The notes under the pieces were generated by a model. It had not been told where the DNA came from and searched no databases. It saw only the letters and a program-made list of their open reading frames with translations. This document shows positions 24,622-32,765 of a stretch of 39,502 nt of DNA, one piece after another (position 1 is the stretch's first letter; each line of letters begins with the position of its first letter). The stretch lies in contig WRIY01000023.1 of the NCBI GenBank assembly GCA_009782515.1, positions 1 through 39,502 of the forward strand, in the 5' to 3' direction. Source of the DNA: Eubacteriaceae bacterium. GTDB taxonomy: Bacteria > Bacillota > Clostridia > Eubacteriales > Anaerofustaceae. The translations under genes were made by a program, and so were the position numbers.

Positions 24622-25365
24622 ATGCCAAGTAAACTTTATGTTGTAGGAATCGGTCCCGGCGCTTTTCAGGAGATGACGCCAAGGGCCCTGAAAGCACTGG
24701 AGGACAGTGACATTATATATGGCTATAGGACATACACAGAGCTTATAAAGGGCCTATTTAATGAGGACAAGCAGATCATCTCATCCGGCATGATGAGCGA
24801 AGAGGCCAGGTGCGCTGCTGCGCTTGCTAAAGCGGCAGAAGGCAACATTGTGAGCATTGTTTCATCAGGGGATCCGAATGTTTACGGAATGGCTTCGCTT
24901 ATTGTTGAGCTCAACGGCGGCAAAGATGAAATAGAAATTGAGGTTGTAAGCGGAATAACCGCTGCAACAAGCGGCGCTGCGCTGCTTGGGGCGCCTTTGT
25001 CATCTGACTTTGCGGTTATCAGCCTCAGCGATCTGCTTACGCCCTGGGAGCTAATAGAAAAGAGGCTCAGGGCTGCAGCAAGCGCCGACTTTGCAATAGT
25101 GCTCTATAACCCTGCGTCAACAAAAAGGGATACGCACCTTGCCAGGGCGTGCAGCATAGTCGGCGAGTTTTACAGCCCCTCAACGCCATGCGCCATCGTG
25201 AGGAATATTGCAAGGGAAGGCGAAGAGGCGCTGCTGTTCACCCTTGCAGAGCTGAGCGAAGCAAAGGCTGACATGTTCAGCACAGTTTTTATCGGCAACA
25301 GCACGACTGTCACTCTTGGAAGCCATATGCTAACGCCCCGTGGCTATCACCTTAAGCGCCAATGA
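24622..25365 (+). CDS. cbiH: Cobalt-precorrin-3B C17-methyltransferase CbiH
   Basis: 247 residues, starting immediately after the hemA stop. The tetrapyrrole methylase features VVGIGPGAFQEMTPRA, GYRTYTELI, SSGDPNVYGMA, then the highly conserved SDFAVISLSDLLTPWELIEKRL and VLYNPAS, mark CbiH/CobJ. It methylates C17 and drives ring contraction. The C-terminus is the compact CbiH form without extra domains. Confidence 0.95.
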   Translation: MPSKLYVVGIGPGAFQEMTPRALKALEDSDIIYGYRTYTELIKGLFNEDKQIISSGMMSEEARCAAALAKAAEGNIVSIVSSGDPNVYGMASLIVELNGGKDEIEIEVVSGITAATSGAALLGAPLSSDFAVISLSDLLTPWELIEKRLRAAASADFAIVLYNPASTKRDTHLARACSIVGEFYSPSTPCAIVRNIAREGEEALLFTLAELSEAKADMFSTVFIGNSTTVTLGSHMLTPRGYHLKRQ

Positions 25366-26618
25366 AAGCCCTCCTGTTTGCGGGAACGAGCGAGGGCAGA
25401 ATAGTTGCAAACGCTTTAGCTGCAAATGGCGCTGACGCGCTTGTGTCTTTTGCTACAGAGTACGGCTTCTCATCAAGCGGGCTCAGCATGTATGAGCCGG
25501 GCGAAAACGATCAGCTGCAGGGCACGAAAGCTGTATTCGGGCGCCTGGACGAAGGCGGCATAGCGCAGCTTATTCGAACTCTCGGCTTTAGCGTTGTTGT
25601 TGACGCAACCCACCCGTATGCGTCAAGCGCCACTGAAAACATCAAAGCAGCAGCCGAAAGCTGCAGTATAAAGTACATTAGGGTTGCCAGGAGCATTGCC
25701 AGCGACAAAGATGCCATATGCTTTGGCGAACCCGGGCAGGCAGCCCGATTTCTCAGCTCAAAGAGCGGAAACGTCCTGCTTACAACCGGGGCTAACAGCC
25801 TGGAGGCATTTGCAAGCCTTGGCAGCAGGGTGTACGCGCGCATGCTTGCAAGCGAACAGAGCATTCAAAAGGCCCGGGCGCTGGGCATAGGGCCGGCGCA
25901 GCTCATATTGATGCAAGGGCCGTTTACAGAAGAGATGAACCTTGCCTGCTTAAGCTATGCGAAAGCAGCTTACATGGTAACAAAAGCGTCCGGCGAGAGC
26001 GGCGGGTTTGGCGAAAAGATCAGCGCTGCGGAAAAATACGGCGCAGTGCCTGTTATAATAGCCCCTCCTGCGCAGGAAGATGGCGTAGCTGTCGAAAAGG
26101 CGCTTGAAATGCTTGGCATAGCGCAAAGCGGCGAACAATCCGCCATCAAGCAGCCCAAGAGCATGTTTCCGGTGTTTATAAACCTTGGCGGCATGAAGGC
26201 CCTGCTTGTTGGCGGAGGCAATGTCGCACTGAGGAGAGCCGGATCCCTAAGCGCCTTTAGCGCTGCAATTACGGTAATCGCCATAAATGCATGCGATGGC
26301 ATAAAGGGCATGGCCAACAGCGGGCTTGTGTCGCTGCAAGAGAGGGCTTATGAGCAAGGCGACGAATCCGGCTTTGATATCTGCATCGCAGCTACAAATG
26401 ACGCGCGCCTTAACAGCGAAATAGCCCTTAGGGCCAAGAGCAACGGCACCCGCTACTACAATGACAGCTCCAATTCGCAAAACTCCAACTTTTTTTTCCC
26501 CGCCCTTGTGCATAAAGGCGCAGTGACAATAGGCATAGCATCAGATGGCGGCCATGATTCCCACCTTTTGGTGTCTGAAACTGCCAGCCGGCTAAGGGCA
26601 TTGCTAAACGAGGTATAA
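25362..26618 (+). CDS. cbiJ: Fusion of cobalt-precorrin-6A reductase (CbiJ) and precorrin-2 dehydrogenase (SirC/CysG N-terminal type)
   Basis: 418 residues. Residues 1-252 are CbiJ: GTSEGR (8-13), DATHPYA (81-87), TTGANSLEAF (141-150) and QGPFTEEMN. After a short linker, residues 268-418 are a SirC-type domain: FPVFINLGGMKALLVGGGNVALRR with the NAD-binding VGGGNVA (283-289), AATNDARLNSEI and FFFPALVHKGAVTIGIAS. The catalytic-region Asp appears kept in YYNDSS (D368). The second half is about 150 residues, so it lacks the C-terminal helical domain of full SirC/CysG. One chain would thus oxidise precorrin-2 early in the pathway and reduce precorrin-6A late. ATGA overlap with cbiH. Confidence 0.92.
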   Translation: MKALLFAGTSEGRIVANALAANGADALVSFATEYGFSSSGLSMYEPGENDQLQGTKAVFGRLDEGGIAQLIRTLGFSVVVDATHPYASSATENIKAAAESCSIKYIRVARSIASDKDAICFGEPGQAARFLSSKSGNVLLTTGANSLEAFASLGSRVYARMLASEQSIQKARALGIGPAQLILMQGPFTEEMNLACLSYAKAAYMVTKASGESGGFGEKISAAEKYGAVPVIIAPPAQEDGVAVEKALEMLGIAQSGEQSAIKQPKSMFPVFINLGGMKALLVGGGNVALRRAGSLSAFSAAITVIAINACDGIKGMANSGLVSLQERAYEQGDESGFDICIAATNDARLNSEIALRAKSNGTRYYNDSSNSQNSNFFFPALVHKGAVTIGIASDGGHDSHLLVSETASRLRALLNEV

Positions 26619-27497
26619 ATGGGCCAAACAGTAAAAATAGGAAGCAGAAGCTCAATTCTTGCAGTAAAGCAGTCAGAAATCTTTATTAAGGCTGCCAAAG
26701 AGGCGAACCCCGGCATTGATTTCGAGCTTATTACAATGGAGACAACCGGCGACAAAATACTTGGCAGAAACCTTGCAGACATTGGAGGCAAGGGCCTGTT
26801 TACAGCAGAGCTGGATAGAGCCCTGCTAAATGGCGATATCGATATATCTGTATCAAGCCTGAAGGATCTTCCTTCGCCGCTTGAAGCAGAACTGCCAATA
26901 GTGTGGCACTCAAAGAGGGCAGACCCTTTTGACTGCCTGGTGCTGCCCGAAGGAGGGCAGCTGGACCTGAGCCTGCCAATAGGCACTTCAAGCCTTCGCA
27001 GGATAGCGCAGATAAGGCTTATGTGGCCGGAGGCTGTATTTAAGGCCGTTCGCGGCAATGTCCAGACAAGGCTTCGCAAGCTAAATGAAGAAGGCTATAG
27101 CGCGCTGGTGTTTGCTTATGCAGGCCTTGAGAGGCTTGGGCTTGAAAATATCGCTTGGAAGAAATTTACGCCGTCCGAGATGCTCCCCTCTGCAGGGCAG
27201 GGAATAATCGCAGCCCAAAGCAGGAAGGGTTTTGACGTTTCGTTTTTAGAGAGCTCAAACGATTTTAGCTCCCGATGCGCAGCTATTGCGGAGAGGGCTT
27301 TTGTTGAAGCGATGGGCCTTGGCTGCGCTTCGCCGATAGCTGCATATGCTGAGCTTGACGGCAATGAAGTGTTTCTTAGGGCAATGGCTGAAATCGATGG
27401 CAACTGCCGCTTTGCAGAGCTCAGATCACAAACAGATCAAGCAAGGGATCTTGGATACAGGGTTTGCGAGCTGATCCAAAAGGGGAGCGCGCTATGA
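26619..27497 (+). CDS. hemC: Porphobilinogen deaminase HemC
   Basis: 292 residues. The dipyrromethane cofactor Cys is C236 in GLGCASPIAAYA. The catalytic Asp lies in SSLKDLP (D83), and RGNVQTRL and FTAELDRALL are conserved. It polymerises four porphobilinogens to hydroxymethylbilane. The usual His of the HS-x-KD motif is Ser79 here. The start directly abuts the previous stop, and the stop overlaps the cobA-hemD start by 4 nt. Confidence 0.95.
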   Translation: MGQTVKIGSRSSILAVKQSEIFIKAAKEANPGIDFELITMETTGDKILGRNLADIGGKGLFTAELDRALLNGDIDISVSSLKDLPSPLEAELPIVWHSKRADPFDCLVLPEGGQLDLSLPIGTSSLRRIAQIRLMWPEAVFKAVRGNVQTRLRKLNEEGYSALVFAYAGLERLGLENIAWKKFTPSEMLPSAGQGIIAAQSRKGFDVSFLESSNDFSSRCAAIAERAFVEAMGLGCASPIAAYAELDGNEVFLRAMAEIDGNCRFAELRSQTDQARDLGYRVCELIQKGSAL

Positions 27498-28972
27498 GCG
27501 CCGGTAAAGTCTGGCTTGTAGGAGCCGGCCCGGGGGACAGGGGCCTGCTCACGCTAAAGGGAAGCTCAGTGCTTGCCAAAGCGGATATAGTTGCATATGA
27601 CGCGCTTGTCGGCCTTGGCGTTCTGTCTATGATTCCAAGCAGCGCTGAAAAGATAAATGTCGGCAAGCGCTCATCAAACCACACCATGCCCCAAGAGGAT
27701 ATCTCCGAAATGCTTGCAAGGCTGGCGCTGGAAGGGAAGAATGTTGTGCGCCTCAAAGGCGGCGATCCGTTCCTCTTTGGCAGGGGAGGCGAAGAGCTCG
27801 AAACGCTTGCCAAAGCTGGCGTTGCGTTTGAGGCAGTGCCCGGCGTCCCCAGCCCGATAGCCATTGCCGCATATGCAGGGATCCCTGCAACCCACAGAGA
27901 CTTTGCCTCATCCCTCCATATAATAACAGCGCATACAAAAGAGCCGGACAAAGAGCTGGACTACAAGTCTATTCTGGCACTGGGCGGCACGCTTGTATTC
28001 ATGATGGGGCTTAGCGACTTGGAGGCAATTGCCACAGGCCTGATAAATGCCGGGGCTGATCCCAAAACGCCTGCAGCAGTCATTTGCGAGGGCACAATGC
28101 CATCCCAGTTAAACGCTGTTTCAGACCTTGAGGGCATTGTCGAGCAGGCAAAGCGCATGGGCGCAAAGGCTCCTGCGATCATATATGTTGGCGGCGTTTG
28201 CTCGCTTGCAGGCAAGCTTGGCTGGAGAGAGGCTTTGCCGCTCTCAGGCGTGAGGGCTATAGTTACAAGGGCCAGCGCAAATGCAAGCTCTCTTGCAGAG
28301 GCTTTGCGCGATCTCGGGTGCGAGTCAATAGAGCTTCCATCGATAAAAGCAGAGCTTTTGCCGAGCGGCAGCCTTATTGCAGGCATTGCCAACTATGACT
28401 GGATAGCGCTTACATCCCCTACAGGGGTTGAAATGCTCTTTCGGCACCTTGATGCGCTTGGCATAGACATAAGAGGCGTCAAAGCCAAGTTTGCCTCGAT
28501 CGGAAAATCCACGCAAGCCGCGCTGAGAAGATACGGCATACTCTCAGAATACACTGCAAGCGAGTCTAACGGAGCTGCGTTTGCCGAAGGGCTCTCTGAG
28601 CTTGTTAAGCCAAACCAGACGCTTGCAATCGCGCGCGCCCGTGAGGGCAGCAGCGAGCTTACAGAAGCGCTTGCGCAAAAAGGCGTCAACTATATTGATA
28701 TAGCTACATACGAAACACTGCATGTCGGCAGTGATGTTGGCATGTACCTGGAAGCCGGTTTTGACTATATACTCTTTAGCAGCGGATCTGCTGTAGAAAG
28801 CTTTGCAGCATCAAGCCCGCAAAAAAGCTTTGAAGGCATCAAGGCTTTGTGCATCGGCCCGACTACAGCCAAAACAGCACTGGGCTACGGCTTTAGCGTT
28901 GAAGTCTCAAATGAGGCGTCAATAGCGTCAATGGTTGAAAAGCTTGTCAGCCTGGCTGCAAGCAGAAGGTGA
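27494..28972 (+). CDS. cobA-hemD: Uroporphyrinogen-III C-methyltransferase / uroporphyrinogen-III synthase fusion (CobA-HemD)
   Basis: 492 residues from the ATG overlapping hemC, with GGGGAG 6 nt upstream. Residues 1-250 are the SUMT methylase: VGAGPGDRGLLTLKG, VGKRSSNHTMPQ, RLKGGDPFLFGRGGEE (87-101), PGVPSPIAIAAYAGIPATHRD and VFMMG. Residues 251-492 are HemD: VIVTRA-like opening (VRAIVTRA), DWIALTSPTGVEML, ASIGKSTQAAL and FSSGSAVESF. The chain closes the ring and methylates it twice to precorrin-2. This fusion is common in Firmicutes. Confidence 0.95.
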   Translation: MSAGKVWLVGAGPGDRGLLTLKGSSVLAKADIVAYDALVGLGVLSMIPSSAEKINVGKRSSNHTMPQEDISEMLARLALEGKNVVRLKGGDPFLFGRGGEELETLAKAGVAFEAVPGVPSPIAIAAYAGIPATHRDFASSLHIITAHTKEPDKELDYKSILALGGTLVFMMGLSDLEAIATGLINAGADPKTPAAVICEGTMPSQLNAVSDLEGIVEQAKRMGAKAPAIIYVGGVCSLAGKLGWREALPLSGVRAIVTRASANASSLAEALRDLGCESIELPSIKAELLPSGSLIAGIANYDWIALTSPTGVEMLFRHLDALGIDIRGVKAKFASIGKSTQAALRRYGILSEYTASESNGAAFAEGLSELVKPNQTLAIARAREGSSELTEALAQKGVNYIDIATYETLHVGSDVGMYLEAGFDYILFSSGSAVESFAASSPQKSFEGIKALCIGPTTAKTALGYGFSVEVSNEASIASMVEKLVSLAASRR

Positions 28973-28976
28973 AAAC

Positions 28977-29951
28977 ATGATAAAACGCCCAAGAAGGCTT
29001 AGAGACAGCGACAGGCTAAGGCGGCTTGCCCGCGAAACGCGCATCTCAAAAGACAGCCTTATCTATCCGATATTTGTTACACAGGCCCAAAGGGAGGAAA
29101 TCCCATCAATGCCCGGCCAGTACAGGGAGAGCCTTGAGAGCCTGCCCGGGAGAGCAGAGGCGCTTTTAAATGCAGGCGTTTCGGCTGCACTGCTCTTTGG
29201 CATTCCTATCAACAAAGACGAAGCGGGCAGCGGGGCTTACAGCCCTGATGGCATAGTCCAAAAGGCTGTGGAGCTTCTCAAAAGGGAGTTTCCGGAGCTG
29301 TATGCAATTTGCGACACTTGCATGTGCGAGTATACCTCGCACGGGCATTGCGGCCATATAAACGAGGATGGCTATGTGGACAATGACAAATCCCTTGAGC
29401 TTATAGCCCAGACTGCCCTAAGCCAGGCCCAGGCAGGAGCAGACATGGTTGCCCCCTCTGACATGATGGACGGCAGAGTGGCGGCTATCAGGGGTATTCT
29501 CGACAGCGCCGGCTTTGAGCGAGTCTCCATTATGAGCTATGCAGCAAAGTATGCTTCCGCTTTTTACGGGCCCTTCAGGGAGGCAGCCGGCTCTGCCCCT
29601 GCATTCGGCGATCGCAAGCAGTACCAGATGGACTTTCACAACAGCCGCGAAGCTTTAAAGGAAATAGCCCTTGACATCGAAGAAGGCTGCGACATAGCTA
29701 TTGTAAAGCCCGCGCTTTCCTATCTTGACATCATTGCAAAAGCGAAGAGCCAGACAAACATCCCTATCGCTGCCTATTCGGTAAGCGGCGAGTTTTCAAT
29801 GATAAAGGCAGCGTCGGCAGCGGGCTATATAGATGAAGATGCTATAGTTGCTGAATCTGCTGTATCGATATTTCGAGCCGGAGCGGATATGCTTATAACT
29901 TACTACGCCGAGGAAATAGCTGCATTTGTAGCTTCAGGGAGGATAGGGTGA
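28977..29951 (+). CDS. hemB: Delta-aminolaevulinic acid dehydratase HemB
   Basis: 324 residues, ATG with AAGGTG 7 nt upstream. The zinc-binding cysteines are in DTCMCEYTSHGHCG (C115, C117, C125), and the Schiff-base lysines are K191 (SYAAKYASAFYGPFR) and K244 (AIVKPA). It joins two ALA into porphobilinogen. The Cys-rich form indicates a zinc-dependent enzyme. The C-terminal GTGA overlap couples it to hemL. Confidence 0.96.
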   Translation: MIKRPRRLRDSDRLRRLARETRISKDSLIYPIFVTQAQREEIPSMPGQYRESLESLPGRAEALLNAGVSAALLFGIPINKDEAGSGAYSPDGIVQKAVELLKREFPELYAICDTCMCEYTSHGHCGHINEDGYVDNDKSLELIAQTALSQAQAGADMVAPSDMMDGRVAAIRGILDSAGFERVSIMSYAAKYASAFYGPFREAAGSAPAFGDRKQYQMDFHNSREALKEIALDIEEGCDIAIVKPALSYLDIIAKAKSQTNIPIAAYSVSGEFSMIKAASAAGYIDEDAIVAESAVSIFRAGADMLITYYAEEIAAFVASGRIG

Positions 29952-31204
29952 GCATTTTGGAGCGCGCCCGCTCGGTAATGCCGGGAGGCGTAAACAGCCC
30001 TGTTCGGGCATTTGGCGCAGTTGGCGGGAATCCGCCGTTTATAGCCAGCGCAATCGGCTCAAAGGTTACTGACGAGAGCGGCAATGAATACATTGACTAC
30101 ATAGGATCATGGGGGCCTGCGCTGCTTGGCCATGCGCACCCCGAAATAGTAAGCGCTGTTAAGCAAGCAGCTGAAAAGGGGCTTAGCTTTGGCGCAGCTA
30201 CAAAAGCTGAAGTGGAGATAGCTGAGCTGATAATCTCGCTCGTACCGAACATCGAAATGGTAAGGCTTTGCTCCTCCGGCACAGAGGCAGCAATGAGCGC
30301 GGTAAAGCTCGCCAGAGGCTTCAGCGGCAAAGACAAGATCATCAAGTTTGAAGGCTGCTACCACGGCCACTTTGAGTCCATGCTCGTTAGCGCCGGATCC
30401 GGCGCTATGACATATGGCATCAGCGGGTCAGCCGGCGTCACTGACGGCGCAGCCAAAGACACTATAAGCGTGCCGTATAACAGCGTTGAATTGCTGCAAG
30501 AGGCATTTAGCCGCAACAAAGGCGAAATAGCCGCTGTGATTATAGAGCCGCTTGCAGCAAACATGGGGCTTGTAAAGCCCAAAGACGGCTACCTGCAGGC
30601 AATAAGCCAACTTGCCAAAGAGAATGGCTCTTTATTGATCTTTGATGAGGTTATTACAGGGTTCAGGCTTGGCCTTGGAGGCGCGCAGGATTTTTACAAT
30701 ATCGATGCAGACATTGTAGTGATGGGCAAGATTATCGGTGGCGGCATGCCTGTAGGCTGCTATGGCGCCAGGGCTGAGATCATGCAGTTTGTGTCGCCTC
30801 TCGGGCCTGTCTACCAGGCAGGGACACTGTCCGGAAACCCTGTGGCTGTGGCAGCAGGCTATGCCCAGCTTTCGCACTTAAAGAGCCGCCCGAGCATATA
30901 TGCTGACATCAGCCAAAAGGCTGGCCGGCTTTTCGGCGAGCTTTCAGATTTGGCCGAAGGGCACGGCGCGTCGGTTGTATGGGAAGGCTCTCTTGGATGC
31001 CTGTTCTTTTCAGATGATCTGCCATACGATTATGAAAGCGCAAAGCTGTGCGATACACAGCGCTTTGCGTCCTGGCACGCACATATGCTTGCAAGCGGCA
31101 TATACCTGCCGCCTTCCCAGTTTGAAGCGATCTTTGTTTCAGCAGCCCACAGTGACGAAGACATTAGCACAACAATATCAAAAGCAAAGGAATTCTTTAG
31201 TTAA
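29948..31204 (+). CDS. hemL: Glutamate-1-semialdehyde 2,1-aminomutase HemL
   Basis: 418 residues, GTG start overlapping the hemB stop. This PLP aminotransferase has the opening RARSVMPGGVNSPVRAF, EGCYHGHFESML, IFDEVITGFRLGLGGAQ and the PLP Lys261 in GKIIGGGMPVG. It converts glutamate semialdehyde to ALA after HemA. Having hemA, B, C, D and L interleaved with cbi genes points to a pathway directed to corrinoids. Confidence 0.96.
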   Translation: MSILERARSVMPGGVNSPVRAFGAVGGNPPFIASAIGSKVTDESGNEYIDYIGSWGPALLGHAHPEIVSAVKQAAEKGLSFGAATKAEVEIAELIISLVPNIEMVRLCSSGTEAAMSAVKLARGFSGKDKIIKFEGCYHGHFESMLVSAGSGAMTYGISGSAGVTDGAAKDTISVPYNSVELLQEAFSRNKGEIAAVIIEPLAANMGLVKPKDGYLQAISQLAKENGSLLIFDEVITGFRLGLGGAQDFYNIDADIVVMGKIIGGGMPVGCYGARAEIMQFVSPLGPVYQAGTLSGNPVAVAAGYAQLSHLKSRPSIYADISQKAGRLFGELSDLAEGHGASVVWEGSLGCLFFSDDLPYDYESAKLCDTQRFASWHAHMLASGIYLPPSQFEAIFVSAAHSDEDISTTISKAKEFFS

Positions 31205-31206
31205 GC

Positions 31207-31584
31207 ATGGGAAACAAAGCGATAGTAATTCTAGCCCACGGCAGCAGGGAAGACCGAACGGTTGATACGCTGCACTCAATAGTTTCGCAAGTCAGAGAGC
31301 AGCTGGCATCAGAAGTTGATGCATTCGTTGAGGAAGCTTTTATGCAGTTTCGCAGCGAAAGCCTTAAGTACCGCCTTGACAGCCTCGTTGAGAGAGGTTA
31401 TGAGGATATTGCCATAATCCCGTATTTTCTCTTTGACGGCGTGCACATAAAAGAAGACATACCTGCAGAAATTGCTGAGTTTGAAAGCAACAACCCGAAT
31501 GTCAAGATAAAACTCGGCAAAACACTCGGCACAGACAGCCGCATGGCGTCAATTGTAACTGATCGCATTTTAGAGATCTTATGA
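31207..31584 (+). CDS. cbiX: Sirohydrochlorin cobaltochelatase, short CbiX
   Basis: 125 residues, single-domain CbiX-S type. The metal-site histidines are H11 (LAHGSRE) and H80 (DGVHIKEDIP). It inserts cobalt into sirohydrochlorin, fixing the cobalt-early pathway. No His-rich tail or Fe-S motif is present. Two nt after the hemL stop, with an ATGA overlap into cbiET. It might also serve as the ferrochelatase for siroheme, which cannot be judged here. Confidence 0.93.
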   Translation: MGNKAIVILAHGSREDRTVDTLHSIVSQVREQLASEVDAFVEEAFMQFRSESLKYRLDSLVERGYEDIAIIPYFLFDGVHIKEDIPAEIAEFESNNPNVKIKLGKTLGTDSRMASIVTDRILEIL

Positions 31585-32765
31585 TCAATGAAGTATTGGT
31601 AGTTGGCTGCGGCATGGGCACGAGGGCAACTATGACATATGAAGCATATGAAGCGATAGCCTCAAGCGATGTCTTAATCGGATCAAAGCGGCTCATTGAA
31701 GAGTTCGGCAGCGGCAAAGAGTGCTTTGCCGCCATAAGCGCCAGCGGTGTAGCAGATGCGCTTAACCAAGCCAAAGGTGAAAAGGCGTGTGTTGCTGTTT
31801 CAGGCGATGCCGGCTTTTACTCGCTTGCGCGCTCTCTGAGCGGGCAGGAAGGCAGCACACGCTACAGGTTTATTGCAGGCATAAGCTCAATGTCAATGCT
31901 GGCATCGCGCTTTGGCCTTAACTGGGATGATATATCCTCCTGCAGCCTTCACGGCAGAAAATCAGACGGGGCTTCATTCGTTTCAAAGCATGAGAAATCC
32001 TTCTTTCTGCTGGGAGGCGAGGGTTCGCTAAATTCCCTTTTGGGCGAGCTATGCGATTCCGGCTTAGGGGAATGCATCTGCTATACAGGCTGCGATCTGG
32101 GCATGGCAAGCGAGTCTTTGATGCACGGCACAGCACACAGCCTTAAGGAGGGTGAATTTAGCAGCCTTTCTTGCTGCATTGTTATCAACCCTTTCTTTAG
32201 CCTAAGAAGCCAGAACATCCCCGACTCAGGGTTTGAGAGAGGCGAAGTGCCGATGACAAAGCAGGAGGCGCGCTCAGTAATAATATCAAGCCTCGCGCTT
32301 AGTGGCAGTGACATCCTCTATGATATAGGGGCGGGGACAGGCTCTGTTTCGATAGAGGCTGCCTATACTGCCCGGAGGGTATACGCTATTGAGCGCAATA
32401 GCGCTGCCATAAGCTTAATTGAAGCAAACATTAGAAAACATGCGGCTTATAATGTAAGCATTGTAGGCGGCAGCGCTCCGGAGGCGCTTAGCAACCTGCC
32501 TGTCGCCTCAAAGGCATTTATAGGCGGATCGGGCGGGGGGCTGAAGAGGATTGTAGAAGCTTTAGCTCAAATGAACCCGGGCATTCGAATATGCATAAGC
32601 GCTATAACGCTTGAAACTGCCTCAGAAGCGCTGGAAGCTTTGTCGGCTTTCAGCAACCTTGAAATATGCCAGTTGTCGGTTTCAAAAGCCAGGCTGGCAG
32701 GAAGCTACCATATGATGATGGGCCAAAACCCTGTCTATATTTTCACAGCAGGAGGGGAAGCTTGA
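31581..32765 (+). CDS. cbiET: Cobalt-precorrin-7 C5-methyltransferase / C15-methyltransferase-decarboxylase fusion CbiET
   Basis: 394 residues. Residues 1-205 are CbiE (VVGCGMGTRATMT, VSGDAGFYSLA), and about 213-394 are CbiT (IPDSGFERGEVPMTKQEAR linker, SAM motif DIGAGTGSVS at 248-257, FIGGSGG at 313-319). Together they methylate C5 and C15 and decarboxylate the C12 acetate, as in CobL. The VVGCGMGT opening differs slightly from the usual GxGPG. It is coupled by overlaps on both sides. Confidence 0.95.
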   Translation: MINEVLVVGCGMGTRATMTYEAYEAIASSDVLIGSKRLIEEFGSGKECFAAISASGVADALNQAKGEKACVAVSGDAGFYSLARSLSGQEGSTRYRFIAGISSMSMLASRFGLNWDDISSCSLHGRKSDGASFVSKHEKSFFLLGGEGSLNSLLGELCDSGLGECICYTGCDLGMASESLMHGTAHSLKEGEFSSLSCCIVINPFFSLRSQNIPDSGFERGEVPMTKQEARSVIISSLALSGSDILYDIGAGTGSVSIEAAYTARRVYAIERNSAAISLIEANIRKHAAYNVSIVGGSAPEALSNLPVASKAFIGGSGGGLKRIVEALAQMNPGIRICISAITLETASEALEALSAFSNLEICQLSVSKARLAGSYHMMMGQNPVYIFTAGGEA

